The notes under the pieces are model-generated. The model made no database searches, was not told the origin of the DNA, and saw only the letters and a list, made by a program, of their open reading frames with translations. Positions 22,184 to 29,675 of a stretch of DNA of 30,470 nucleotides are shown piece by piece. The stretch comes from Bacillota bacterium. Its GTDB lineage: Bacteria > Bacillota > Clostridia > Christensenellales > Aristaeellaceae. A program made the position numbers and the translations under genes. Within the stretch, counting starts at the first letter, position 1, and each line of letters opens with the position of its first letter. The stretch spans positions 1 to 30,470 of the forward strand of contig JAEXCG010000047.1 of the NCBI GenBank assembly GCA_023402355.1, written 5' to 3'.

Positions 22184-22851
22184 TTGATCACCGCCTTGTA
22201 GCCCAGGCCGTGCACGGTCACGATCTCGAAGTCGCGGCAGGCGGAGAGCTTGTCGCGCAGCTTCGTCATGTAGACGTCCACCGTGCGGGCGCCGGAGGAG
22301 GTGTCCGCATCCCAGAACTCCTCCATGAGCTGGGCGCGGGTAAACGTCTTTCTGGGATAGGAAAGCAGCTTGAAGAGCAGGTCGAACTCCCGCACGGTGA
22401 GCGGCACCTCCTCGCCCCGCAGGTAGGCCGTGTGCTCCCCGGCGTCCATCACGAGGCTGCCCACGATCAATCGCCTGCTGGAGGCGATGCCCGCCCGGCG
22501 CAGCAGCGCCTGAATGCGCAGCAGCAGCTCGTCCAGCTCGATGGGCTTGACCATGTAGTCGTCGATGCCCGCCTGAAACCCCTGCCGCTTGGCGGGCAGG
22601 TCGTCGCGCGCGGTCATGAACAGCAGGGGGATTTCCCGGTTCATCTCCCGCAGGGCCTTCGCGAACGCGAAGCCGTCCATGCCGGGCATCATGACGTCCG
22701 ACACGACCAGGTCGAAGGCGCCGTCGTACAGGGCGTCGAGGGCCGCGTCCGCGCCGGGGCAGCCCACGGCCTCAAAGCCGTTTTGCGCAAGATACGAACA
22801 GACCGCCCGATTGAGCGCCCGGTCGTCCTCCACGACCAGAATTTTGAACAT
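22180..22851 (-). CDS. OmpR/PhoB-family response regulator
   Basis: A 223-residue regulator. The receiver domain has the acidic pair ED-D (residues 8-10), phospho-acceptor Asp52 in VVSDVMMPG, Thr80 and Lys102 in MVKP. The C-terminal winged helix (about 128-223) includes LTVREFDLLFKLLSYP and RTVDVYMTKLRDKL. It is the first gene of a four-gene operon with the kinase and two membrane proteins. The ATG at 22851 is preceded by GAGGGAGG. Confidence 0.93.
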   Translation of the reverse strand: MFKILVVEDDRALNRAVCSYLAQNGFEAVGCPGADAALDALYDGAFDLVVSDVMMPGMDGFAFAKALREMNREIPLLFMTARDDLPAKRQGFQAGIDDYMVKPIELDELLLRIQALLRRAGIASSRRLIVGSLVMDAGEHTAYLRGEEVPLTVREFDLLFKLLSYPRKTFTRAQLMEEFWDADTSSGARTVDVYMTKLRDKLSACRDFEIVTVHGLGYKAVIK

Positions 22852-22897
22852 GGCCTTGCCTCCCTCGCCTGCCCGGGCGTGCCGGGGCTTTTCCTTC

Positions 22898-22906
22898 AGT
22901 ATACCA
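22898..22906 (-). promoter_or_regulatory. Extended -10 promoter for the two-component operon
   Basis: On the minus strand TGGTATACT (TGn-TATACT) lies about 47 nt upstream of the regulator start. The -35 region (ACAAAA at 17 nt) is poor. A CCTTAACAACC stretch just upstream could be a response-regulator half-site, which would suit autoregulation. Confidence 0.5.
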
Positions 22907-22935
22907 TGCGGTTGTTAAGGTTTTGTTTGCGGACG

Positions 22936-22975
22936 AAAAAAATGCGGGGCGGCCGCCTGTACCATGCCGCCCCGC
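22936..22975 (-). terminator. Terminator after the 55-residue protein gene
   Basis: On the minus strand GCGGGGCGGC (22975-22966 complement) pairs perfectly over 10 bp with GCCGCCCCGC and is followed by ATTTTTTT. It separates the two small genes from the two-component operon. Confidence 0.88.
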
Positions 22976-22979
22976 GCGC

Positions 22980-23147
22980 TCACTTATCCGTTTTATCGTC
23001 CGGCGCGTCGGTCCTCTCCAGGAAGGCGCGGACGAAGCCGCCCTCGATTTTCCGGTACGCGCCGGTGACCGCCCTTTCGATCCGCTTGTAGGTGCCGACG
23101 ACCGCCTTTTCGATCGCCCTGGGGGTCTTGAGCCTGTATTGGGGCAT
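22980..23147 (-). CDS. 55-residue basic protein with an internal repeat
   Basis: A small soluble protein, starting MPQYRLKTPRAIEKAVV. Two consecutive helical repeats of the form KAVVGTYKRIE / RAVTGAYRKIE are followed by GGFVRAFLE and an acidic end. The repeats would form amphipathic helices, possibly membrane-surface binding. I recall similar short proteins in many gut Clostridia without an assigned function. Start ATG 23147 has GAGGAAAA about 6 nt upstream. It lies 32 nt after the four-helix protein, in the same transcript. Confidence 0.75.
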   Translation of the reverse strand: MPQYRLKTPRAIEKAVVGTYKRIERAVTGAYRKIEGGFVRAFLERTDAPDDKTDK

Positions 23148-23179
23148 TGTCTTTTCCTCGCTTTCTCTCGTCCCGACGA

Positions 23180-23551
23180 TCACTGTAATCCCCGGCAGGC
23201 GGGAATGAGCAGCATGAGGAGGAGGATGCCCAGGCAGCCCACCGCGATGCCGGGGACGAGCAGGTTCGTCCAGACCATCGCCATGCACATGCCCAGCCCC
23301 AGCGTCAGCGCCCCCACGACGCCCAGCGCGGCGATGCCGGCGCTGCGGGCGCTGAGCCGGAAGGGCGGCTTATTCAGCATCCGGCGGCGCACGACGACCA
23401 TCGCCAGCAGCACGAGCGCCCCCACGCACCCCAGCACGACGCCAGGGCGCTGCATGTTCCACGCGGGCAGCAGGCACATGCACATGCCGATTCCGAAGAG
23501 GATGACGCCGACGGTTCCCATCACCAGAGAGACAAAGTTTTCCCGTTTCAT
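23180..23551 (-). CDS. Four-helix membrane protein made of two duplicated units
   Basis: A 123-residue membrane protein. The halves are similar: both show G-x-V-G-x4-G-[IL]-G-M-C-M near the end of the first helix and P-G-[IV]-x2-G-C-[VL]-G at the start of the second. This indicates an internal tandem duplication of a two-helix unit. The second unit is strongly similar to the single unit in the protein at 19825-20205 (GLGMxMxMVWTxLxxPGIAVG). The start ATG 23551 has GGAGGT 8 nt upstream. Function unknown; it is the first gene of a two-gene transcript. Confidence 0.8.
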   Translation of the reverse strand: MKRENFVSLVMGTVGVILFGIGMCMCLLPAWNMQRPGVVLGCVGALVLLAMVVVRRRMLNKPPFRLSARSAGIAALGVVGALTLGLGMCMAMVWTNLLVPGIAVGCLGILLLMLLIPACRGLQ

Positions 23552-23658
23552 TTAAAGTGACCTCCGCTTTCTTTTTTAGCGCACCCGGCGCGATGGATTC
23601 ATTGTAGCGGAGCGGTGTTTTCGATTTGATGACGAGATGTTTGCGAAGTGTTAAAGCC

Positions 23659-23695
23659 AAAAAAGAAAGCCTCCGCGCTTGTGGAAAGGCGGAGG
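23659..23695 (-). terminator. Terminator after the PHP gene
   Basis: On the minus strand CCTCCGC pairs with GCGGAGG over a 12-nt loop and the sequence continues TTTCTTTTTT. The gap to 23552 carries a TACAAT that may be the -10 of the following small operon, with no good -35. Confidence 0.75.
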
Positions 23696-23724
23696 ATGTA
23701 CCTTGACGGGGAATTTTCTCAGTC

Positions 23725-24606
23725 TTAAACCGCCATCGGGCTCAGGTACGCCTTGCGCCCGTCGGCGCCTACGACCTCGACGCGCACGAAGCGGTCGGAG
23801 CGGCGCAGGGTGTAGACGGCCTCGCGGATGTCCTCGCCCACCTGGCAGCGGCCCTCGGTCCAGACGTTGTTGGAGTAGAAGATGACCTTGCGCGCGCCCC
23901 GGCAGCGGACGGTCATCCGCCCCTCCGAGAGCTCGACCTGCTCGATGCGCGGGCCGCGCGTGGCGTAAAAGCGCCCGGCGTCCACGGCCTCCAGCAGCGC
24001 CTCGCGCGTCAGGCTGCGGGCGTTGACGTAGAGGCAGGTCTGGCACTCGTCGCCGTCGTAAAAGTGCGCGTCGTCCGCGCCCACGACCGGCACGACGAGC
24101 CCGTTCGTGCTCGCCACGTCCGAAAACGAGGCGGATTCGGCGCGGTCGGCGTTCCAGGGCGAGCCGGAAACCGTGTTGTAGATTTCGAGCGCCGAGATGC
24201 CCGAAAGCCGCCCCAGCATTTGCAGGGTGTTGAGCGACCAGCAGGGGTGGGCGAGGATGGCGCGCCCGCCCGCCGCGCGGATCGCCGCGACGCCGTCCTC
24301 CGGCTTCGCGCCCGCGTCCTCGTCGCAGACCGCCTGCGTGTCGAATGCGCCTTGAAGGCCCAGGGCCGTGATGTGGACGACCTGATTGGAAAAGCCGTAG
24401 TCCAGCTCCGTGCCCGAGAGCACCAGCAGCCCCTGCTCGCGCCGCTCCGGCGAGATCACGCGGTGGTCGGTGAGGGTGACGAAGTCGTAGCCCTGCGCGG
24501 CGTAGCGCGCGACGGCGTCCCCAGGCGAAAGCCGCCCGTCGCTGAGCGTGGTGTGCATATGGGTATTGCCCTTGAAAAAGCCAAGGGATTCATCGAAGAG
24601 CTTCAT
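23725..24606 (-). CDS. PHP-domain metal-dependent phosphoesterase
   Basis: A 293-residue PHP-fold hydrolase. Metal ligands are visible in the standard order: THMHTTLSDG (His16, His18), LTDH (Asp47, His48), GTELDY (Glu67), AHPCW (His120) and GADDAHFYDG (Asp178/179, His181). The C-terminal 70 residues form a beta-rich domain with GRFYATRGP, common in stand-alone PHP proteins. The substrate, probably a phosphorylated nucleotide or sugar, cannot be read from the sequence. The start ATG 24606 has GGAGGT upstream and a consensus promoter. Confidence 0.88.
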   Translation of the reverse strand: MKLFDESLGFFKGNTHMHTTLSDGRLSPGDAVARYAAQGYDFVTLTDHRVISPERREQGLLVLSGTELDYGFSNQVVHITALGLQGAFDTQAVCDEDAGAKPEDGVAAIRAAGGRAILAHPCWSLNTLQMLGRLSGISALEIYNTVSGSPWNADRAESASFSDVASTNGLVVPVVGADDAHFYDGDECQTCLYVNARSLTREALLEAVDAGRFYATRGPRIEQVELSEGRMTVRCRGARKVIFYSNNVWTEGRCQVGEDIREAVYTLRRSDRFVRVEVVGADGRKAYLSPMAV

Positions 24607-24635
24607 GCCGTACCTCCATCGTAGCTGTTGGTTGC

Positions 24636-24664
24636 ATTATACGCAATGCGGCGGGGGATGTCAA
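24636..24664 (-). promoter_or_regulatory. Perfect-consensus promoter for the PHP gene
   Basis: On the minus strand TTGACA (24664-24659), 17 nt, TATAAT (24641-24636): both boxes match the sigma-A consensus exactly. Confidence 0.9.
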
Positions 24665-24676
24665 TCGCGCGAGCGG

Positions 24677-24705
24677 TGGACGGCCCGGCGCAAAAGCGGT
24701 ATAAT
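24677..24705 (+). promoter_or_regulatory. Promoter for the nucleotidyltransferase gene
   Basis: TGGACG (24677-24682), 17 nt, TATAAT (24700-24705). It is divergent from the PHP promoter with about 12 bp between the -35 boxes. Confidence 0.65.
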
Positions 24706-24737
24706 GGGGGCAGTGAAAAGGAGCTGGAGGAATGGAC

Positions 24738-25562
24738 GTGACGGAGGAGAGGATCGCGCGAATCGCTCAGGCAATCTCGCCGCTGCCGTTCGTCTGCGGC
24801 GTGGTGCTGGGCGGCTCGCGGGCGACCGGGAGCGCCGCGCCGGATTCGGACGTGGACATCGGGGTGTACTACGACCCGGCGGGCTTTGACGCCGGGAAAC
24901 TCAGCGAGGCCGCGCGGGAGCTGGACGACGCGCACCGGGAAAACCTGGTCTGCCGCGAGGGCGAATGGGGCGGCTGGGTGAACTGCGGCGGGTGGCTGAC
25001 GGTGGACGGCTGCCCGGTGGACCTGATCTGCCGGGACGTTCGGCGGGTGCGCCGCGCCGTAGACGAGACGGACGCGGGGCGGTTTTCCGCGCACTATCAG
25101 CCGGGGCACCCGCACGCGTTCCTCGACGTGATGTATCGGGGCGAGCTGGCCTTAGCGAAGGTGCTGTGCGCGAGGGACGCGGCCCTCCTGCCGCTCAAGT
25201 CGCGCGCGGAGGTCTACCCGGAGGCGCTGCGCGCTTCGCTCCTCGCCTTCTTTCTGTTCGAGGCGGACTTCTCCTGCCGGCTGGCGCAAAAGAGCGCCCC
25301 GGGCGGGGACGCCTACTACGTCTGCGGGCACCTGTTCCGCGCGGTCTCGGCGCTGAACCAGACGCTGTTCGCGCTGAACCGAACCTACCTGCTCAACGAG
25401 AAGAAGGCGACGCTGCGCGCGGAGGGCCTCGCCCTCGTCCCGGCGCGCTACCGCGAGCGCGTGAACGCCGTCTTCTCGCTCGCCGGGGAGAGCCTTGCGC
25501 GGTCCGTCTGTGCGCTCCTCGCGCTTTGCGCCGAGGTGCGCTCGCTGGCGGAGCAAAACTGA
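24738..25562 (+). CDS. MNT-type nucleotidyltransferase domain protein
   Basis: About 274 residues. The polymerase-beta-type nucleotidyltransferase core is clear: GGSRATG followed by SDVDIGVYYD with the two metal-binding Asp residues, and a third Asp in CPVDLICRD. A helical C-terminal domain follows, as in aminoglycoside adenylyltransferase-like and DUF4037-type proteins. The start is uncertain: ATG 24732 lies only 1 nt after GGAGG, too close, whereas the GTG two codons later (24738) has a 7-nt gap, so I prefer GTG. It could modify a small molecule or a protein; no toxin-antitoxin partner is adjacent. Confidence 0.83.
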   Translation: MTEERIARIAQAISPLPFVCGVVLGGSRATGSAAPDSDVDIGVYYDPAGFDAGKLSEAARELDDAHRENLVCREGEWGGWVNCGGWLTVDGCPVDLICRDVRRVRRAVDETDAGRFSAHYQPGHPHAFLDVMYRGELALAKVLCARDAALLPLKSRAEVYPEALRASLLAFFLFEADFSCRLAQKSAPGGDAYYVCGHLFRAVSALNQTLFALNRTYLLNEKKATLRAEGLALVPARYRERVNAVFSLAGESLARSVCALLALCAEVRSLAEQN

Positions 25563-25565
25563 GGA

Positions 25566-25619
25566 AAAGCAAATCGGGCCCCCGCGCGATCCTGCCGCGC
25601 GGGGGCCCGATTTTGCTTT
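25566..25619. terminator. Bidirectional terminator between convergent genes
   Basis: A long, almost perfect stem of about 23 bp (25566-25588 with 25596-25619), loop ATCCTGC, begins AAAGCAAA and ends TTTTGCTTT. It gives T-tracts on both strands and serves the nucleotidyltransferase gene (+) and purD (-). Confidence 0.92.
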
Positions 25620-25622
25620 CTC

Positions 25623-26888
25623 TTATGCGTCGCGGCTGCCGATGTCGCGGCGCATGTACGCGCCGTCGAAGTGAATCTTCCCGGCGGCGGCGTAGGCCCT
25701 GTCCACGGCCTCGCGCAGCGTGTGCGCGGCGGCGGTGACGCCCAGCACGCGGCCGCCCGCGGTGTAGACGCGCCCGCCCTGCGTGCGGGTGCCCGCGTGG
25801 TACACGGTCGCGCCCAGCGCGGCGGCGTCCTCGATGCCGGTGATCTCCTTGCCCGACTCGTACTTGCCCGGGTAGCCGCCGGAGGCGAGCACCACGCAGG
25901 CCGCGGCGTCGTTCTTCCAGCGGATTTCGGCGTCCTTTAGGCGTCCCGCCTCCACCGCCTCGAAGATCGCCATCAGGTCGGCGTCCAGCAGGGGCAGGAT
26001 GGCCTGCGTCTCCGGGTCGCCGAAGCGCGCGTTGTACTCGACGACCTTCGGGCCGGTCGGGGTCAGCATCAGGCCGACGTAGAGCACGCCCTTGAAGAGG
26101 ATGCCCTCGGCGTTCATCGCCGCGAGGGTCGGCAGGAGGATTTCACGCTCCACGCGCTGCGCGATGGCCGGGGTGTACAGGGGGCTGGGCGCAAAGGCGC
26201 CCATGCCGCCGGTGTTCGGGCCCAGGTCGCCGTCCAGCACGCGCTTGTGGTCCTGCGAGGCGGGCATGGGGCGCAGGGTCTTGCCGTCGCAGAAGCACAG
26301 CACCGTCACCTCGCGGCCGAACATGCACTCCTCGATCAGCACGCGCGCGCCGGATTCCCCGAACCTGTGGCCCTGCATCATGTCGCGCACGGCGTCCTTC
26401 GCCTCGTCGATCGTCTGCGCGACGACGACGCCCTTGCCCAGCGCGAGGCCGTCCGCCTTGACGACGATGGGCGCCTCCTGCGCGTCCAGATAGGCGAGCG
26501 CCGCGTCGCAGTCCGTGAAGATTTCGCACTTCGCGGTGGGGATGTGGTATTTGCGCATCAGGTTCTTGGCGAAAATCTTGCTCGACTCCATGCGCGCGGC
26601 CGACTGCGTCGGGCCGAAGGCGCGGATGCCCTCCGCCTCCAGCCGGTCCACGCAGCCCAGCGCCAGCGGGTCGTCCGGCGTGACGACCACGAAGTCCACG
26701 CGTTCTTCCCGTGCGAGGCGCACGATGCCGTCGACGTCCGTCGCCTTGACCTCCGGGAAGCAGCGGGCGACGCGGGCGATGCCGCCGTTGCCCGGCGCGC
26801 ACAGCAGCTCCGTCACGCGCTCGGACTTTGAAAGGGCCAGGCAGACCGCGTGCTCGCGCCCGCCGCCGCCGATGACGAGTACCTTCAT
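25623..26888 (-). CDS. purD: Phosphoribosylamine--glycine ligase (GAR synthetase)
   Basis: A 421-residue ATP-grasp enzyme that joins glycine to 5-phosphoribosylamine, the second step of de novo purine synthesis. The N-terminal VLVIGGGGREHA, GPTQSAARMESSK, VVKADGLALGKGVVV, the ATP-grasp segment GPNTGGMGAFAPSP and FNARFGDPETQ-type sequence (YNARFGDPETQAILPLL) are standard PurD features, and length is normal. The ATG at 26888 has a perfect AAGGAGG 8 nt upstream; an in-frame extension to 27071 lacks support and would overlap the neighbouring GNAT gene. It is last in the cluster and ends at the bidirectional terminator. Confidence 0.96.
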   Translation of the reverse strand: MKVLVIGGGGREHAVCLALSKSERVTELLCAPGNGGIARVARCFPEVKATDVDGIVRLAREERVDFVVVTPDDPLALGCVDRLEAEGIRAFGPTQSAARMESSKIFAKNLMRKYHIPTAKCEIFTDCDAALAYLDAQEAPIVVKADGLALGKGVVVAQTIDEAKDAVRDMMQGHRFGESGARVLIEECMFGREVTVLCFCDGKTLRPMPASQDHKRVLDGDLGPNTGGMGAFAPSPLYTPAIAQRVEREILLPTLAAMNAEGILFKGVLYVGLMLTPTGPKVVEYNARFGDPETQAILPLLDADLMAIFEAVEAGRLKDAEIRWKNDAAACVVLASGGYPGKYESGKEITGIEDAAALGATVYHAGTRTQGGRVYTAGGRVLGVTAAAHTLREAVDRAYAAAGKIHFDGAYMRRDIGSRDA

Positions 26889-27024
26889 GGGAAAAACCTC
26901 CTTGTCGCAAAGAAGAAGCGGGCGGCGCGCCAAGCGCGCCGCGCCGGGGACGAAGGAAAACGCCCCGCCCGTAGGGAGCGAAGCGGCGGGCCCGGCGCGG
27001 GGCCGGGCGATGAAACGGGGGCGT
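26889..27024 (-). other. Structured gap between the GNAT gene and purD
   Basis: In the minus-strand transcript AACGCCCC (from 27025) can pair with GGGGCGTT (to 26959), followed by TTCC. An inner GCCCGG/CCGGGC stem and a separate GGCGCGC-TTG-GCGCGCC hairpin (26924-26940) are also present. The first structure resembles a weak terminator or attenuator that could reduce read-through into purD. A GAGCGAAGCG-like piece also appears in repeat copy 2. Confidence 0.45.
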
Positions 27025-27831
27025 TTACAGGTCCACGCCCATGAAGAGCTGGTCCGTGCGCACCCATTCAAAGTGCATGCGCTGCAGCAGGCGCATGGCC
27101 CGCAGGTTACGCCGGGGCACGTTCATGCGCACGAACTTGACGCCCCGGTCCAGCAGCGTGAGGCGCACCTGGCTGAGCAGGGCCGTGGCCACGTCGTGGC
27201 TGCGGTACTTGGGCACGGTGTACAGCGCCTCGATCTTCGCCTCCTGATCCTCGCCGGTGACGACGATCTCGCCCCAGAGCTCGGAGCCGCCGTAGACGGC
27301 GAACGCGCAGAAGTTCGGCGTGCGGGAGACGTCCTCCAGCCACTCCACGGCGTGCTCGCCCGCGCCGAAGGCCTGCATGCGGCGCACGACGCCCTCCGCC
27401 TCCGAGCGGCTGCGGCGCGGGATTTCGATGATCTGCGTGGACAGCGGCGGGTAGACCGTGCGCTCGTGCTTGCTCAGCCGCCACACGAACAGCTCGTCGC
27501 CGTCCGTGTCGTCGAAGCCCAGGGACTTGAAGTAATGGTAGCGCTCTACGTCGCCCATCTGGCAGGCGATGTAAAGGCGCCCCGGCGCGCGCCCGGCCTG
27601 CCGGTGCAGCACCGCGGCCTCGGCCCGCAGCGCGCCGTAGAGCATGTCGCGCGCGCGCGGGTGCGCGTCCATATCCATCACGATTTCCAGCGGACGCTCG
27701 GGATAGACGTCCCGGACATTGCGGGCGACGACCGAGCCCTGACCCAGCTCGACGCCCGCGTTGTCCGAGACGAGAAAACACTGATCCCGCGTAGCGCCGC
27801 TAAAGCCGCTTTGCGGATGGTATATCTTCAT
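27025..27831 (-). CDS. GNAT-family acetyltransferase inside the pur cluster
   Basis: A 268-residue protein with a probable two-part layout. The N-terminal half (about 1-118) resembles a degenerate GNAT fold ending RYHYFKSLGFDDTDGDELFVWRL. The C-terminal half (about 128-268) has the GNAT core, with IEALYTVPKYRSHDVATALLSQV as the acetyl-CoA loop and NLRAMRLLQRMHFE as the last helix. The loop reads R-S-H-D-V-A, with Asp where Gly is usual in R/Q-x-x-G-x-A. The start ATG 27831 has AAGGAGA 7 nt upstream. It occupies the position between purN and purD where purH usually lies in Clostridia, but has its own putative promoter; a role in purine synthesis is not shown. Confidence 0.82.
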   Translation of the reverse strand: MKIYHPQSGFSGATRDQCFLVSDNAGVELGQGSVVARNVRDVYPERPLEIVMDMDAHPRARDMLYGALRAEAAVLHRQAGRAPGRLYIACQMGDVERYHYFKSLGFDDTDGDELFVWRLSKHERTVYPPLSTQIIEIPRRSRSEAEGVVRRMQAFGAGEHAVEWLEDVSRTPNFCAFAVYGGSELWGEIVVTGEDQEAKIEALYTVPKYRSHDVATALLSQVRLTLLDRGVKFVRMNVPRRNLRAMRLLQRMHFEWVRTDQLFMGVDL

Positions 27832-27898
27832 CGAAGGCTCTCCTTATATCCGTGGTGAACAGGCGCGCCCGTTTGAGGGGGCGGGCCTACGAACCTTT

Positions 27899-27927
27899 AT
27901 ATTACGCTAAAATCCGCTCATAGGCAA
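27899..27927 (-). promoter_or_regulatory. Candidate internal promoter for the GNAT gene
   Basis: On the minus strand TTGCCT (27927-27922), 17 nt, TAATAT (27904-27899), about 70 nt before the GNAT start. Confidence 0.55.
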
Positions 27928-27936
27928 GGTTTCTCA

Positions 27937-27958
27937 GCCAATTTACGCGAAATTTGGC
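27937..27958. promoter_or_regulatory. Imperfect palindrome upstream of the internal promoter
   Basis: GCCAATTTACG followed by CGAAATTTGGC is a 22-bp near-palindrome (9 of 11 pairs), 10 bp upstream of the putative -35. Size and position suit an activator or repressor site. It does not match the PurBox sequence I know from Bacillus. Confidence 0.4.
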
Positions 27959-27975
27959 AAAACATACGGTTCCTT

Positions 27976-28599
27976 TTATTCTACCACAAATACCCGCCTT
28001 CCATCTACCCGCAATTTTCCAGCGCAGAAGAGGGAAACGCTGCGCGGCAGGATGCGGTGCTCCACCGTGAGCACGCGCGCGGCCAGCGCGTCCGCGTCGT
28101 CCGTCTGAAGGACCGGCACGCTTTCCTGCATCACGACGCAGCCGTGGTCCACCTGCTCGTCCACGAAGTGCACGGTCGCGCCGGAAATCTTCGCGCCGTA
28201 GGCGATCACCGCCTCGTGCACATGATGACCGTACATGCCCACCCCGCAGAAGGCGGGAATCAGCGCCGGGTGGATGTTGAGGATGCGGTGGGGGAACGCG
28301 GCGACCACCTGCGGCCCCACGATGGGCAGGTAGCCCGCGAGCACCACCAGCTCCGCGCGCACGCGAAGGAGGTGGCGAAGGATTTCGTCGTTGAACGCCT
28401 CCGCGCTGCCCGCCTGCCTGCGGCTGACGAAGACGGCCTCGACGCCGCGCGCGCGCGCGCGCTCCAGCGCATAGGCCTTGGAGGCGTTCGCGAGCACCAG
28501 CACCACCTCGCCGTCGATCTCGCCCGCGTCGATGGCGTCCAAAATCGCCTGCAGGTTGGTGCCGCCGCCGGAGCAGAGCACCGCGATGCGCGTGCTCAT
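27976..28599 (-). CDS. purN: Phosphoribosylglycinamide formyltransferase
   Basis: A 207-residue enzyme that transfers a formyl group from 10-formyltetrahydrofolate to GAR, the third purine step. The phosphate loop CSGGGTNLQAI (9-19), catalytic Asn108 and His110 in ILNIHPALIPAF, and Asp151 in DEQVDHG are present. The GVGMYGHHVHEAV variant of the loop after the catalytic His is usual in Clostridia. The start overlaps the purM stop by 4 nt (ATGA). Confidence 0.95.
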   Translation of the reverse strand: MSTRIAVLCSGGGTNLQAILDAIDAGEIDGEVVLVLANASKAYALERARARGVEAVFVSRRQAGSAEAFNDEILRHLLRVRAELVVLAGYLPIVGPQVVAAFPHRILNIHPALIPAFCGVGMYGHHVHEAVIAYGAKISGATVHFVDEQVDHGCVVMQESVPVLQTDDADALAARVLTVEHRILPRSVSLFCAGKLRVDGRRVFVVE

Positions 28600-29627
28600 G
28601 CGAGCACCAGCCTTTCGCCGCCCTCGGCCTGCCGCTCGACCGTGCCGATGCGATACGCCTTTTCGCCCAGCTCTATGGCGCGCCGGAGGACCGCGTCCGC
28701 GTCCTCGGGGCGCACGGCGAGCACCATGCCGACGCCCATGTTGAAGGTGTTGTAGATCTGCAGGTCCTCCATCTGGCCCAGGCGGCGCAGCATTTCAAAG
28801 ATGGGCGGCACCGGCCACGCGCCGCGCTCGATGCGGGCCGAAAGGCCCTCGGGCAGGATGCGCGGGATGTTCTCGATGAACCCGCCGCCCGTGATGTGCG
28901 CGATGCCGTGGATGTCGAAGGCGCGGCAGAGCGAAAGCGCGCTCTTCACGTAGATGCGGGTGGGGGTGAGCAGCTCCTCGCCCAGGGACCTCCCGAGCTC
29001 CGGCACATAGGCGGAAAGGTCGGCGTCCTCCGTCAGCAGGAGCCTGCGCACCAGCGAATAGCCGTTGGAGTGTATGCCGGAGGACGCGAGGCCGACCAGC
29101 ACGTCGCCCGCGCGGACCTTTTCGCCGCTGATGGACTTTTCGCGGTCCACGATGCCGACGGTGAAGCCCGCCAGGTCGTACTCGCCGTCCGAATAGAAGC
29201 CCGGCATCTCGGCCGTCTCGCCGCCGATGAGCGCGCAGCCCGCCTGACGGCAGCCCTCCGCGACGCCCGCGACGATCTGCTCGACCTTCTGCGGGTCGAG
29301 ATAGCCGGTGGCGAGGTAGTCCAGAAACAGCAGCGGCCGCGCGCCCTGGCACACGACGTCGTTGACGCACATGGCCACGCAGTCGATGCCCACGGTGTCG
29401 TGCTTGTCCATCAGGAAGGCGAGCTTGAGCTTGGTGCCCACGCCGTCCGTGCCCGCGACGAGCACCGGCTTTTCGAGCCCCTCGTTTTCGATGGAGTAAA
29501 AGCCGCCGAACGAGCCGAGGCCGCCCAGCACGTTTTCGTCGAACGTCTTTTGCACGTGCTGCTTCATGCGCTTTACGGCCTCGTAGCCGCGCTCGACGTC
29601 CACGCCGGCATCTTTATACGTAATCAT
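28596..29627 (-). CDS. purM: Phosphoribosylformylglycinamidine cyclo-ligase (AIR synthetase)
   Basis: A 343-residue enzyme that closes the imidazole ring (FGAM to AIR) with ATP. The N-terminal YKDAGVDVERGYEAVKRMK, LVAGTDGVGTKLKLA, CVNDVVCQGARPLLFLDY, GGETAEMPG and HITGGGFIENIPRIL are typical PurM motifs. Length is normal. The start ATG 29627 has AAAGGATGG upstream. It lies 48 nt after purF and overlaps purN by 4 nt. Confidence 0.96.
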   Translation of the reverse strand: MITYKDAGVDVERGYEAVKRMKQHVQKTFDENVLGGLGSFGGFYSIENEGLEKPVLVAGTDGVGTKLKLAFLMDKHDTVGIDCVAMCVNDVVCQGARPLLFLDYLATGYLDPQKVEQIVAGVAEGCRQAGCALIGGETAEMPGFYSDGEYDLAGFTVGIVDREKSISGEKVRAGDVLVGLASSGIHSNGYSLVRRLLLTEDADLSAYVPELGRSLGEELLTPTRIYVKSALSLCRAFDIHGIAHITGGGFIENIPRILPEGLSARIERGAWPVPPIFEMLRRLGQMEDLQIYNTFNMGVGMVLAVRPEDADAVLRRAIELGEKAYRIGTVERQAEGGERLVLA

Positions 29628-29675
29628 AGGACCATCCTTTCTCTTTGGCGCAGGGGAAGGCGAAGCAAACGCCCC

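Noticed and set aside
26889..27071. N-terminal extension of PurD
   Set aside because: PurD proteins begin with the VLVIGGGGREHA strand; the ATG at 26888 has a perfect ribosome binding site.
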